DNA of 64,000 nt from Plasmopara viticola (lineage: Eukaryota; Oomycota; Peronosporomycetes; Peronosporales; Peronosporaceae). Positions 11,180-23,819 of this stretch are shown one piece after another (position 1 is the stretch's first letter; every line of letters starts with the position of its first letter). The notes below the pieces were generated by a model. The model made no database searches. It saw only the letters and a list, made by a program, of their open reading frames with translations, and was not told where the DNA came from. The stretch lies in contig MBPM02000007.1 in the NCBI GenBank assembly GCA_001695595.3, positions 806,001 through 870,000 on the forward strand, read 5' to 3'. The position numbers and the translations under genes are program-made.

Positions 11180-12100
11180 CTTTACGTTGAGATGTAAGCA
11201 CAAAGCTCATTGCTTAATGCGAACCAAATGGTAGATAGCTTGTCATCTCGTGAGTGTGAAGCATACGCGTTCTCCATCTGTTTGGGTAAAATAAGCAAGC
11301 GGAGTACGAGTAGCTGGTGCACATTTTGCCAAAAAGCATCGATAAACTACAGGTACTTATCGAGCCACATGGTGTTCGATAATCAATGTATAGTTTTCAT
11401 CAAACCCTTGCTGTTTGCCTTCATTCACTGACTGTATTAGGTTACAAATCCCCCATTGTCTCGAGTTTAGACAACGCTTAAATACGGCTTTTCTCGCGTT
11501 GTCATAGATCTCCGTCAAGCCAAGGTAAGGTTGGTGTTTATAATTACCGAAAGGAGTAGGCTCTTCAAGAAGATGCCGTTAAAGGCACGTGTTATATTTT
11601 CTGGCAGGTCTCATAGTTCCTCACATTTGTGACCACTCACTCGTACGTAGAAGTCTCCAATACACTGTAGATTTAATTGATTGTATGAGCCGGTAGTGAA
11701 AGCATATCGTACTTTAAAATTGGAACGATGACCCTATGGATCTGCCAATTCTACCTTATGATAGAGCATTGTGTCTCGTCTACCCGCTCAGCCACGACCG
11801 TTGTTGAAATTGATCACTTGGCTTGAGAAAATCTCTGGTCTTAAACATCTCAGAAAATGCACTAGACTGGCAGACTTTTTTTATGTATACCTGACGAGCT
11901 CTCGTCAGTAACCCTTCTATTCATGCCGATATAGGTCAGCTCCTGCTCTCGCCAGCTAGAAAGCGCGTCGACAAGTACATTGGGTTTGTCAGACTTGTAT
12001 TCAACACGGAAGTATACTTTGCACAGTCTGATGACCATCGTGTCATTATCTTACATAAGTGGAATTGATATACTGCCGTTTTGAAAAATCAAGATCCAAT
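11180..12100 (-). pseudogene. Decayed Ty3/gypsy pol remnant (RNase H to integrase)
   Basis: On the minus strand near 12020-11945 is YFRVEYKSDKPNV followed by VDALS, the end of a Ty3/gypsy RNase H (family pattern EYKPGK-N-ADALSRR). Further 3' near 11610 is an integrase-like zinc-finger piece (ETCQK), then near 11290 an YFTQTDGERV piece comparable to the HPQTDGQTERVN integrase signature. Order and strand agree with a gypsy pol. Stops and frameshifts are frequent, and no LTRs were found. It may extend towards 13 kb, but nothing recognisable supports that. Confidence 0.5.
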
Positions 12101-14443
12101 CGACTGCAAAGAGCTATAATTTCCAACGAGCTTTATCGGTGCGTAAGTAATTTCATGTTGTAAAGGGGCTCAAAGTACAATTATCCTCGCGAATAAGGTC
12201 TCGCTGAAAATTTCGCGCTATCCGACTTTCGATTTTGAGTCACATCTTGATACTCTTTTAACAAAGCTATGCTACCCTTGCTTGGTATTACTAGCTATGC
12301 TACCCACTATGTATGCGATCAGCTCGCGGAACCTTTTTATCTGCAGCTGGTGGTAATATGCGATCTACCTGCGATATTTTTTACTCAAGTAGCAAATGCT
12401 ATCATTAGCGTCTTCAAAAGCCAGTGTATATATTCTTCTGCTAACTAAGACGTCGTAAAGTTCACCTTCGTGGACGTCAATACCTTCGAATCTACATCAG
12501 GTGTATAGCTACCAGGCTTCGTTTTATTGAGCCGTGGGTGCTTACACGTCTCACAAGATCTCTGTTGTGCAAAACTGAGCGATCGTTTGTCCCGCCAAAC
12601 AACCCACGGCAACTACTTTTTTTTCTACTCTATGCGCATAAAAAATTATAGTCGCCCTTATCATGGACAAAAAGTTCCTCCGTACTTATAATGTCACAGC
12701 TACTTCTGCTTTATCTCCGGCCAAGTGGATCTTCAAGGGATTCAAAAGGTAGAGAGAAGATGCCGAGGAAAAAAAAAGTTATTGACAGGGACAAGGCATA
12801 TTCCTGGAGGATAAAGAATAACTCGTGATAGATGTTAGCTTATAGGCAACACGAAACCTTGGGCTCACAAAAGTTTGACAGCTCTCGGGAAATGAATCGG
12901 AAGCGATGGATCGTTGTTGTTACAAACAAATGTACGAGGTAAAGAAAACTCATTTCGAGCCTCGGTAGCCTTGAGCATACTATAATTTTTCGTCTGCTGG
13001 TAATTGGAGTGAACAAGCTGACAATTTTTTATCCGATAGTAGCGGAACATTATATTCTAGTCCGGCCTACAAAATGAACGGCACAATGGCACGAGAGTTG
13101 CTGTCTCTGTAACGACTGTCTATGGCGTTTAATTCTACATAGCACATTCCTAATGCTTAAGCATGAGCAGCGTATCTGATTCAATGTCACACTCCAAACC
13201 TTATTTTGAAGAAGCGTCGAGAGCAATGCAGATGAAGAGCATAGATTTGCTCGAAAAGATCGAGATTTGTGACAAGTTCCAGCCACTTGGCAGCAGTGAG
13301 GGCTGCAAACGCAGCCAGGACATAGTTCCCAAGAAAAATTTCAACAGTGCAAACTGCGCATCCGACGTATGCAGAAAAGTGGTTCTGTAACGTTGTGAGA
13401 CAATCTACCCGTGGGCCTGTATAGTGCAACTAAATGTGACGAAGTCACACATCTTCGAGGCGTACAAGAAGTAATACGATATTCCGACGGGCGGTTGTTT
13501 GCTCTCCTGAGGAACAACACGTATGCAATTATAAATGGATGTTTAGAGAGTGTCGCTACGCAGCTGTCACTCTTGTTTAAAGATAACCCGTGAGAGATAA
13601 ACTGGCCGTCTGGAGAGCTTCGACATCAACACTTTATATTTTGATTGGCTATAGGTCCATCGTATAGGGCAAGTAGCGCAATAAATGATTGTCACTTGTC
13701 AGTACATGCGGCAAAAAGCAGTAACTGCAGTCGTATCTTGGTCAATTGAGCTTGGCGGCGCTGGAGGTCCGCGATCCTTCGTTGACTCGTCAGTGCGCCC
13801 CATAGGCCGCGCTCTTCATTCCAAATAGCAACAAAAGGTGGTCGACCTACTGCAAGCACACCTTAACTCAACACGTGGCTCGAAGAAGTGTAATTTGATT
13901 TCGGGCATGCCGCGGCTCGAGAAACACATGCTTTGGACTTGTCGGCGTGGCGAAGACGTTGGCGCTAGTTACCCAATTACGCATACTCAAGTTTAATAAA
14001 TAAAAATGACACTTCTGTAGATCTTCATTGCAAGCAGTACCAATAACGGGACATTTATATTGCACAGGGAAATGTGAAAAAAATGTCTAGACTTGTCGCA
14101 CAAGCGAACTTGATATTGCCAATATTCTCAGCAATCGGTACTGTAATTTTTCCAGCGCTCTTTAATAATATGTTTTGGTGTCTCAAATGTCATATGCGGG
14201 CTCAAACAAACACCGAAAGTTTATCCTGGAAACGTCAAAGGCTTGTTATTTTATATTTTTCCGGCGCACTTATTCCGTATTTAATCAGAGGCTTGCTTTT
14301 ACTCTTTATTCATTTTCAAAGAATCTACGATATACAGACGTTTGTGGTACATTTTGTACTTAATCAACCCAGAGAGTGCAGTACTACCAATAATCCCTTT
14401 ATTTCTGCAATTTTCTTGTTGCCAGCCACTTGTGCTGTATAAG
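12100..14443. other. Gene-poor spacer, no supported gene
   Basis: Only short open frames without known motifs are visible, and most start at non-ATG codons. A plus-strand open stretch at 13163-13593 looks mildly coding but is broken and unrecognised. This is probably old transposon debris between the gypsy remnant and the gene pair at 14.4 kb. Confidence 0.4.
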
Positions 14444-15761
14444 CTAGTCTTTCATGGCTCGTTGTAAGGAAACCTTAAAGCGGTCAATCAGGTACTTTTC
14501 GTCCTGAATTACATCGAGCGGTTCGACGCGCATCAAGTGCAACTCACGTGTTCTCTCAAATGGCAAGGCTGAGTCATTGTGCGCATTTCGAGCATCGACA
14601 ATATGCGCGTCGTGCGGCAATATATTGTCGTCAAAAAAGATTGCGTGAACACCTTTCGCGGAATCGGTTGGATCGAGTACCAACAATTTTCCGGCAGTTG
14701 CAGCTTGACCATTGTGAAACCAGTAAGGGTAGTAGTCACGCAGTGCCAACGTGGCTTGCGATTGTCGCCACCGTCGCCCAAGAAAATCATGGATTTGAGA
14801 AAGGCCTTGGACGATTTCAACATTTTCTTGCTGGGAAGCGTAGAAAGCCAGTGGATCTGCATCAGTTACTTCTGGTTGTTCAAATGTGCCCATTACCAAG
14901 GCTGTGGTGCCTTCTGCTCGCAAGAAGGTTCCAAATCGAGGCATTTCTCCTGTTGACGTTCTGTGAAGATAAATCCGTCGGTCAACACTTTCATCAGATC
15001 CATCCATAGGCTTTGCTAAAGGAAAACATGGATGACGTCCTTCGCAAAAGCAATTAAACTCTTGCGCCACGCGATGCAAATCGTTTCCAAAAGTCCTGAA
15101 AATGAGATTAAATTTGATCTCATTCATTTGCAAATATTCCAACAACCGGAAAAACGCCGGAACAATGAAACAGTATGACGAGTCATCCAGTCCCACCTCT
15201 TTTAATTCAGCTTTACTCGCTTCTGTACATGGCAAAAGCAGGTGATGCAGTAGTTTCTCATACTCGCTTTTCAGCCCCGCTCCTGGATTCCCAATCACCG
15301 TAAAGTCACGACGTAGCATCTTCCTCACGCGTTTGTTTTCTTTGGCGACTTCAGGATTTTCAGATAAGGGAAACTGCAATCACAACACGATTGCAATAGT
15401 CAATTTCCCAGTGTGTGTCCAAAAGCTCTACTAGCCCACCTTGGCTCGCAGGAATGCCCCGTACGACACTAGAGTGTCGTCTTCTCGAGTGTTTGCCAAA
15501 TGTTTGTCCAACACCGACTCCCCATTCCAGATCCACTTAGATTCCGCATCCGGTACATTGACTTTGCGACCCAAAGCTCGCTCCGTCAACAGGTCGTTGA
15601 GGATATGAGGAAGCGACTTGCCCTGCATGGGATCGTGCATGATCATTGTCTAAGCAGCATACAAATAACGTGGTGATTGCTCAGAAGCCACCAGAAAGTC
15701 AATCACAAGGCTGTCGGACCTTGTTCACATCAAAGTACAGCAGCACATGAGGCGTTGTCAT
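14444..15761 (-). CDS. HAD-like conserved eukaryotic protein (three exons)
   Basis: I read three exons on the minus strand: 15761-15720, 15649-15440 and 15373-14444, joined by introns of 70 and 66 bp with GT-AG ends and continuous phase, giving 393 residues. The first exon encodes a hydrophobic strand ending in FDVNK; the second starts with T, completing a D-V-N-K-T motif that resembles HAD-superfamily motif I (D11 would be the nucleophile; the usual second aspartate position holds N13). Near the C-terminus FFDDN resembles the acidic motif IV. No signal peptide or membrane segment is seen. The gene is head to head with Cdc73, with 109 bp between start codons, so a shared promoter is likely. 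Substrate and role are unknown; HAD membership is an inference from motifs. Confidence 0.75.
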
Positions 15762-15870
15762 CGTCTAGATAATGTAACGAAGTACATCACTTCCGACGGA
15801 ATTCATGTCCACCACACTATTCACTATTTCATGTCTGACACACCACGTCCCCTGTAGGCACTAATTTGAA
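15762..15870. promoter_or_regulatory. Short bidirectional promoter between the HAD-like gene and Cdc73
   Basis: Only 109 bp separate the two divergent ATG codons, so core promoter elements for both genes must lie here or in the transcribed leaders. No specific transcription-factor site was identified with confidence. Confidence 0.5.
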
Positions 15871-17280
15871 ATGGCGACGATGGAGGACACGCCGTTAGCG
15901 ATGCTGCGTGCGTTGCGGGCACACTTGATCGCTGGCAAGTCCGTCCATGTAGAAGGCGACAGCTTGGTTTTTCTTGATGTGTCTGGCTCCGAGCTCAAGC
16001 GGTTACCAAAGCACGCCCCGACAGCATATCACTCGAAGAAGTTGGACAAAAGCTACGACTTGCTAGCCGTCCACACGTGCTTTAAGCACGCCGATTTGTC
16101 CTTTAGTGACTATGTGCTTAAATGTCGTGAGGAAAAGGCGGCAATGGTATCGACGGTGGATAAGAAGGAGCTTGTAGCCTTTTTAAAAGGCGATATTGAC
16201 AGTAGTCCCCAGATCCTGGATGCTCGTGGAAAGCCCACGGCAGCGTCTGGTGAGAAAGACAAGAAGACGGTCGCCAAGAAGGCGAGCGAGGGAGAGGAGG
16301 AGACACGAGCTGCAAAGAAGAGAAAGGTGGCGCAGGAAAAGGAGAAACATCGGCTGAATCATGGCGAGAGCCACAAAGCTCCGGAAGCTGACGACCAGAT
16401 GAAGAGGATACGGAACCGCGAGTACGTGAATCGGACGCGCACGACGGTGCTGGATGCACACAAGACCAAATTTGATAGCGTGATCAAGACGCTCGAGCTC
16501 GTGAATGCAGAGACCAAGGAGAAGATTGAAAAGGCCAGCAAGGCCACGGCCTTGTTGGCCACGACGACCATGCGAAAGGAGCAGCTGCCGCTGCATAGAC
16601 TGGTGAAGGAAAGGATTTTGGGTACACCCATCATTGTCGTCCCCGCTGGGTTCTCGGATTTGTTTACAATGTTAAATGCGCGAGACTTTTTGGAAGACGG
16701 CGTGTATGTGTCAAACATGCAAAAAAAAGCGAGTGGACATCGGAAAGAACAGTCGATGATGATTACGCGTGAGGAGGATGGACATGTGTATACGTTTAAG
16801 GTTGTTGACACGATCAATCGATTCAAGGACAAGGATTGGTGTGTACTAGTGCTATTTCTGCGGTCGGACAATGTTTTATACTGATTTGATTGTGTAACTT
16901 AGGCGCTCGGTAGTTGGCGTGATTGTGTCAGGGCAGTCATGGCAGTTTAAGGGCTGGAAGTGGAAGTTTCCGCTTGAAGTGTTTAAAAAAGGTATGAACT
17001 GTTGCAGTGGATGGCTAGATCATGCGTCGTGTACTTATTGGTTTGGTGTCAGTGTGTGGAGTTCACATTTATAATCAAGGATCTCAGCTCAATCCTGAGA
17101 TTAAGCAATGGGATGTAAAGGTGTTGATGGTACGCGGAAGTGGTTAGGAAAGGCGAAAGGCGGTTGTTTACGTTATTTTATAATTGACAGATTCATCCAG
17201 ATAAGCGTCATTTGGACAAGGTGGCAGCTAAGGAGTTTTGGCGCTATTTGTTTGCCTTTATCAAGCACAAGCTGCAATGA
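15871..17280 (+). CDS. CDC73: Cdc73/parafibromin, Paf1-complex subunit (four exons)
   Basis: Cdc73 is a subunit of the nuclear Paf1 complex, which travels with RNA polymerase II and supports elongation and histone modification. Exons are 15871-16838, 16903-16991, 17053-17129 and 17191-17280; introns are 64, 61 and 61 bp with GT-AG ends, giving 407 residues. The N-terminal part (1-110) has the family's PLAMLRALRAHL start and a YDLLAVHTCFKHADL segment. The middle is charged and Lys/Glu-rich (about 120-200). The Ras-like C-terminal domain begins near residue 249 with GTPIIVVPAGFSDLFTMLNA. The short exons add GQSWQFKGWKW, NPEIKQWDVKVL and HPDKRHLDKVAAKEFWRYL, all at the positions expected from human CDC73. 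It is shorter than the human protein (531 residues), with the loss in the linker. The uninterrupted frame stops in intron 1 at 16884, so an unspliced model would be wrong. Confidence 0.93.
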
Positions 17281-20200
17281 GAATCGACGCGTTGAACCGA
17301 TAATTGGCAAATGAATGAGCCTTGGGTGCTTAAATTTTCCGCGAGTGTTTCGTTGTATGTGGTACCATGGTGCCCACTTGTCAAATGTTTCTTCAGGTCA
17401 AGTGTTAGTGCGGACAAATTGGTGTGTCTAGCACACTGGCGACGAAGAAACTTTTTCTGTACTGGAACCAAGTTGTCAGGAACTTTCATTGCTGCCACGG
17501 TAACAGCTTTGCGGAGAACGTCCAGTAATAACAGAGGGAAAAACGATAATGCGGGTGATATTGATTATTTCCACTTTTTTGTCGCAAATGACATAGCAAT
17601 CCACATGTGTGCACGGGTCGCTATACGATGTAATTGTAATTTTACCGTTTAAGTCACACACAAAGAAGTCCCTGCTTACATACGAAGAGAACCTGCTATC
17701 GAGGATAATGTTGCAGTTGCATCACTCTAATATTTATAGAGTCCCTGCATCATTTTTAGGCATCTAGTTGGTTGCATTAATCTTAAAATGACAAAAAACC
17801 AGCATGTTTTACTCGAGACGTATAATTGGGAGGAACAACGCCAATACTGTTAGGCCGTAAATCTGAAAAGCCGCGTATGAATCTTTCCGTCGGTTAAGCT
17901 TTCGCTTCTGCTAATGTCGGTCAGCTCATCATATAGCCTGTGCGAGAATGCGTCGGATTCCATTCGAGCTTGCCAGGCTCGGTATTGAACGTGCTGTGTT
18001 AAACGAAAAATATATCAATAATAAACAACCATCTTGCCAATTTTTGGGAGAAGTTGGGCGTACTTGCCGCCGTCCTCAGAAATGCATGGTCAAAATAGAT
18101 CCGAGAAGGCTCAGAGCCCAAAAGGGGCACTCAGAACTTTACGAGTAGGGGTGACATGGATTACAAAGCCAAGGCGAATTGGCAAGGTCCTATCACTCCG
18201 CATAAATTGGCACCTAATCCGTGATGTACATCAAACTCCGATAGTAAATTTTACGACTTTGACTACATTTCTGTGCATTGTTTGTCGCTAACTCTTTGCG
18301 TTGTAAAGGTAGCCTCAGCCGTCAACCGTAAGGTACTAAACGACTCGCTCACGTTCGTCCTCGCAGAGCTGCAACAACACGCACCTAACGGTGTAGTCAC
18401 AAGCGACAACAGACGGCTTTGTCTCGCATGTTGAAGCCAGGATTGAAACTTGCGGAAGACTCTCTTTGATGCTGTCAAAAGCATCCTCGGGCTGGCCCAT
18501 TTAGCACCACTAAGTAGCCTTCTCCAATGGATTGAATAGAGGCTGTGTGAGGACCGCATAAACCAGCATTGTAGTAATGCAGATATTTAACGCAACCTAG
18601 TCGTTCCTCAGAATGTAAAGTAGACCGAGCCGGGACAGCTTTAACCGTGCCAAGATCGATTCAAACCTCATGGATGCTTACAATGCAGCCGGGGACCTTT
18701 TTATCAACGTGAAAAGAATTGGCTTTATTGACCTCCTATGTAGCTTTCACTGCCGACAAAATTCCGTAAAAGCGACTATAAGCAAATAAATCTCTATACT
18801 ATATTCGGTTGAAAGCCTCTAATGCTGTGTGATTAAAGGTCTAAACCTTACCGGGGCGCTTGATACTGGCTTCACACACCACTTTCATAGCATACCACCA
18901 GGCGTACTTGCCGTCGAGTCGACTCGCTTATCTACATTTGAAAGTATCTATAATGCAAATACAAATTTTTCAGATATAAGCATAAACAGTCGTCATCTAT
19001 CTTTGGGTCCGAACACTCAAAGCTGGTAGCGAATGCAAAAGTTTCGACTCTCGTACGGTGTCGATCTCTGTCTTTAAAATATAAATTGCAATCAGGGGCT
19101 TACATTGCTTTTGTGTCAATGACCATTGCCTTGTGCCACAGTACGCGCGCAGTCAAACTTCTTGCCTGAATTGCTATGCGGTGAAGGCTCCACATCTGAC
19201 TATTATATAAGAATAAACCAATCTTGGGACTCTTAGCCAAGGAGCAATGCACGCTTTTTATAAGGATGAATCAAGACACTTCGTCTAAGCCAAAGAATGC
19301 ATTTTATTTTTTCCAGAGAAAGTTCTAAAATGCATTTCATATGCAGGAACACTACCTTTAAAATATGTCCTGCTTTTTTTGCAACCACAAGCTCAGTAGC
19401 TTTTGAGGCCTTCATAATCCAGCAGTCTAAAAGTGGCTTTAATCGGAGTACATCTGTCGACACATCGACCAATCGAACTCTCAACTGTTCATATTGCCAT
19501 GGTCTGCATAACAACCTTAAGGTTGTTTGTGACACCTGGGCATCACTTTTGATCATACTTTCATTCTCATCTAGTGCGTATATATGATCCGCTATCAATG
19601 GCCCGTCTCTGAAGCTATGTTTCACGCATATGTATGCTGTCTGTTTGCTGAATCTTTTATTTTCCCGATTGAGGGATCTGTAGTTCTCGTCCGAGAAGCT
19701 ACATCAATCAAATCCAAGGTGTTATTAAGAATTTTTCCTCGCCGGTGCTGCTAGCAAATCTCGTTGGCTTTTTGAAAGCAATTTAAAGATGTCATTACGT
19801 CCGCCATCGGAGAGGCATTAGCTCCTTCGCTACCTCCTATACTATTTTGGGCCTGTACTAGCCAGGCTTCCTTTTGTTCGCACAAAATGAGTATAATCAT
19901 GACTTACCGATTCCATTTTGCGTGTGATTAGACGGCTATTAATTGTTGGCCTTGCCTCGCCAATCGATCCGAGTTTTAGGCATGCTTGTCCATGTCAAAG
20001 TAAAAAAATGACTTCATGCTGTGAATTTCCTCAATCTCACAGAGCAACGTAAAAAAAACTTCTTGAGCCAGTCGAATTTAAACGGAGTTTTTTTCGCTAC
20101 TCTTGCCCAAAGCAGTTCTATGCCAACTTTTGGTAAAGCGATCGCTTGCCGGCACGCGAAATTTTGCGATGAAACGCAGTTTAACAAACCTTTAGAATGA

Positions 20201-21896
20201 TTCTATCCTCTCGCAGTACAACACAAATAGCTAACCCTCAAAAAGCCGTCGAGTGCTTATAGGCTAAATCAACATGGGATGCAGCAAACCCATACCCATT
20301 TCAAAACTCAGATCTTACCCCCCTCTACCGGAGACCAGCGTTTACATAGCTTTTTGTGTGCGGACACTGCCAGCAACTCTTTGAAGCCTTTGAGATAGAC
20401 AGATTTTCATTTTGTCAGTACTTCCTGACAGTACAGGTATGTATCATCAGCCCTACTTTAGCGCCGCTTAAGAAGCCAACGTTGCTTTATCTGGCAACAA
20501 TCATGTACATTGCAACCGAAACGATTCAGCAGGTCTGCGGACACCACTACTACATGCCTCTGAGGCTCCTTCCAGCAGTAGTTCAGCTTTCATCACTACA
20601 GCACGGATCACCCGTTACATGAGCTCTGTCAACCTTTGGCTTGTAGGTCCACGTTTTCTGCTTACAGAATTGTCACCGTCACCCGCATGCTACCAATGCA
20701 AAACATTTTTGCGTTTTTATCCTATTAAAAAAAGTATCACTCGGCATCGCAATTACGGTAGTGGCATTCTCTTAAATATCTAACTATGCATAATTACTCT
20801 AAATTTACCTATGTTTTAAGGATTTGTCAAGCATGAACTTTTAGTTATTTGTATGAACTGTCTGGCCGAAATTACCGCGCAAAAAGTAGGATGTTTTACT
20901 TATGCGACACTTTACCGTGTACATCTTTTTCGAGCTTAGATCGATCACCTCAACAGACGCATAGAATTTATATAAGTCACACATTGAATATTTGGGCGGC
21001 GCCAATCAGACGTGACGTTGACTGTGAGCTGGCGGAAGTTGCTCCACGTCATAGACAATGAAAACGTACCTACTTGCTAAAATGCTTATGGAATGGTTTT
21101 GTGCGCGATTGACTTGCAAGATAAGCTTTTTGGCTTTTTATCGACGTTGTAGTTTTGGATCACGACAAGCGTGGCGAAATCGGTCAGCGCGCAAAAAATA
21201 TATATCTTAAAACTGCATTAGGGATTCTTTAAGATATTCCTATTTATACAAATTTTTGTCATTTAGTAATTTATGAATGGCACTTAATCAAATCAAGGGC
21301 AGTTACACGACTCGTCCAATCAATCGCAGTCATTACTGTGATGTGGCTTAATTTGATAAATCACAGCACGACGTGGGACTTCGTCGACAGACTGTGGTCA
21401 TTTGAAATCTAACTATGAACTTTACAGCTTCGAAAAAAAATGCAAAAAGTATGAGTGGTAGATAGAAAAGATGCGGCACCCTGTCGGCGAACGCTCACCA
21501 TTACTGCAGAGTATAGGAGAAGACAAGGACGTTCTCACATATGACAAGCCCAATTTGCGAAGGATGGTGCTACCGTCCACCGCAATCAATTCAAGTACCT
21601 AAATCTACTACATCACACAAAAATATAGAAGAGGGAATGATGACTCGCGTGGTAATTATCTCTCTCTGCTTTTGTAATACCTTTTCTGGTAAAAAGTAGA
21701 AGTAACTTGTATATATACAAATAAAGCACAAATGATACACTCGACGGTTTGACGTCGGTCCAATCAAAATCAAGGACATTTTGCGCTGTCATAATGTCCG
21801 CATGAACGGATGTGCCCATCCTAGCGCGAACTTGGCTCATAGTTCATTTTGCTACGTCAAATACTCATCCACTTGGCTCGACTAGCGAAGTGCGCG
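17281..21896. other. Gene-poor spacer with broken coding-like stretches
   Basis: No gene is supported. Two stretches look like eroded coding sequence: 18290-18540 on the plus strand (two adjacent frames, about 45 and 27 codons, with a shift between them) and 19625-19233 on the minus strand (about 130 codons open, no recognised family). At 17498-17244 a minus-strand open stretch overlaps the end of Cdc73 but shows no motif. The rest is A+T-rich and featureless to my reading. Confidence 0.35.
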
Positions 21897-23819
21897 ATGG
21901 TATGGCGAAAAGTGATTCTCATCACTGTTCTAGGCCTCCTCACCGGTAGGCCGTCCGCTGCATTCAAGACCAAATATAATATTCCTCGACCGAATCGGAG
22001 GACTTCCTCAATATTTTCCCCGGTACAACGATCCGACTTAAACTCGGAATCGTCCGTTTCTAGAGCCGAGCCAATCGCGTCGATTCCTGAAAACTCGACC
22101 GCTCCAGCTTCGGCATCAACCGCTGGCTCTATCTCCTTTGCCGCAGCATTCAAAACGCTTTCCACGTCAAAATGGCGATCACGACAATCGAGTGTTTCCA
22201 AGTTTGCGGTATCTTCTAATACAAAAGTGACGGTGGCTTCGAGTTCTTCGTCCACGTACTCGGCATTGATCACTTATAGTTCTGGCACCTCATTTAAACT
22301 TGCCACACCACTCACTGCCAAAAGCTCGGTTGTACCAACGTACCGCAATTGGGTCGGTCCTCACAAGTTGGAAGGTGACGCTGCTTGTTGGCGCGAAGCT
22401 CACATTCTAGACGAGTGTCCACCGAATTATAACCGAAACGACGCGACGAACACGTGCTGGACTCAGTGTCCGATTGAGTTCCCGATCAAATGTGGCATCG
22501 AGTGTGTTCGCCAGAATGACGATTGTGGCCGTGAAATTCTTTACAAAGTCTCGTCCATTGTCAATGTCGGTCTGAATGGAATCATGGACAATTGGTTTGG
22601 CAAGTTTGCCAACATGGCCAAGTCAGTCCGAACGACAGTGTATTGTTCGTGTATGATTCTCGGTCTGATTCGGGCCATGCTTCGGTACATTCGAAGCGTT
22701 CAAAGTTCTGATCCGCACGCAACGCAGGCCAAGATTCTCGCGGCTTTGTACCAGTCCAATGCTGTGGTGGTGGAACTTCCCATTACGATTAAAATGTGCT
22801 CGGGGGAACGAGTGACGAAGGATTGGTGGCTTGCAGATCGACTCATGGCTTCCACCCAGTTTATTCTGGCCCAAGTTCTAGCTCACAGTGATGACCTTCT
22901 TACCAGTTGGCATCAGTTTCTCGCCTTTTTAAAAGGTGCAAACTTTACGGCACCACCAGAAGAGATCACCAAAGGGGAAATTGGGTATCTCACTGATGCT
23001 TTGCAGTCCAATTCGACGTGTGGCCACGACTTGCAAGGGCTTGTTCATCGTACGTGGGCAACCATTGGCGCACTGCGTGACCAAAATCCTGGGATTACGG
23101 AAGGACAACTTCGCATTGCCGTTCAAAAGACGGAACTTGTCAAGACGGACATTGCAATGGTCACGAGCAATTGCATGGAGTTGCTTATCCAACAATCAAG
23201 CGAGGCAACGGCCTACACGACGCGTGACAAGATTCGCAAGACCTTTGGTGTCATTATCAATGATTTGATCACCAAGGGCAAGAGCAACAATGGCTCATCG
23301 TTTCAAGCTGACGAATATGCGTACAAGATGCTCAACGATGGCATGGGCATGTGGGTTTGCTCGGGTTTTGACATGACTGGGATTTCCAGCATGATTTCCG
23401 ACTATTTTCAATCGATTTGCGGTCCCACGCAATTTATCGGTGAAGTGGATGATGGGACGCATCCACATACACTTGGAATGAACATTATGATGAAGGCATT
23501 TCAAAACAGTACCATGTCTTGGAAAAAGAAAGGAGATGGCAAAGTCATTGTTGCTTTTACAAGTTTCGATACGGAAGATGTGGTGGTAAACATCATGTCT
23601 GGAGGAACCAAGATTGACGAGGTGGAGCTGCCTGCTGGCTCAAAAGCAGTGTGGAAGTCGACTGTAGAGCAGTTAGGTGGCAAGACCTTCTATCTGGATC
23701 GATGGCGTCCAGGCTTCCTGGGACTTCCCTTTACGAGTGGTGGGTCTTTGATGTTGTGGCTTCCACAAGCTGCAGAAGGCGGCCATTTGGATTTAAATGT
23801 TAGATTAAATGTGAGTTGA
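21897..23819 (+). CDS. Secreted oomycete-type cysteine-containing protein
   Basis: The frame is open further upstream, but its first ATG is at 21897, giving 640 residues. The N-terminus, MVWRKVILITVLGLL then TGRPSAAF, is a good signal peptide with likely cleavage after residue 22 or so. Residues about 25-145 are a low-complexity Ser/Thr/Ala-rich stretch. A cysteine-rich block follows (about 160-215) with GDAACW, DECPP, TCWTQCP, KCGIEC and QNDDC, then a long mostly helical region (about 215-490) and a C-terminal beta-rich part. I recall similar secreted families in Phytophthora but cannot name a domain or activity. The protein is probably apoplastic. It is intronless, which is common for secreted oomycete genes. 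Confidence 0.8.
   Translation: MVWRKVILITVLGLLTGRPSAAFKTKYNIPRPNRRTSSIFSPVQRSDLNSESSVSRAEPIASIPENSTAPASASTAGSISFAAAFKTLSTSKWRSRQSSVSKFAVSSNTKVTVASSSSSTYSALITYSSGTSFKLATPLTAKSSVVPTYRNWVGPHKLEGDAACWREAHILDECPPNYNRNDATNTCWTQCPIEFPIKCGIECVRQNDDCGREILYKVSSIVNVGLNGIMDNWFGKFANMAKSVRTTVYCSCMILGLIRAMLRYIRSVQSSDPHATQAKILAALYQSNAVVVELPITIKMCSGERVTKDWWLADRLMASTQFILAQVLAHSDDLLTSWHQFLAFLKGANFTAPPEEITKGEIGYLTDALQSNSTCGHDLQGLVHRTWATIGALRDQNPGITEGQLRIAVQKTELVKTDIAMVTSNCMELLIQQSSEATAYTTRDKIRKTFGVIINDLITKGKSNNGSSFQADEYAYKMLNDGMGMWVCSGFDMTGISSMISDYFQSICGPTQFIGEVDDGTHPHTLGMNIMMKAFQNSTMSWKKKGDGKVIVAFTSFDTEDVVVNIMSGGTKIDEVELPAGSKAVWKSTVEQLGGKTFYLDRWRPGFLGLPFTSGGSLMLWLPQAAEGGHLDLNVRLNVS

Noticed and set aside
12490..12600. 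CETCKHPRLNK-like zinc-finger piece on the minus strand
   Set aside because: It lies 5' of the RNase H piece, the wrong order for a gypsy integrase, so it was not counted as part of that element.
16839..16884. Unspliced C-terminus of Cdc73 (ends ...LVLFLRSDNVLY)
   Set aside because: The family sequence resumes after a GTGTGT...TTAG intron; the unspliced end has no homology to Cdc73.
17244..17498. Minus-strand frame overlapping the Cdc73 3' end
   Set aside because: It looks mildly coding, but there are no partner exons and no recognised family, and it overlaps a solid gene.
18263..18559. Minus-strand frame of 98 codons
   Set aside because: Composition and the plus-strand pieces suggest it is an antisense shadow; no motif is present.
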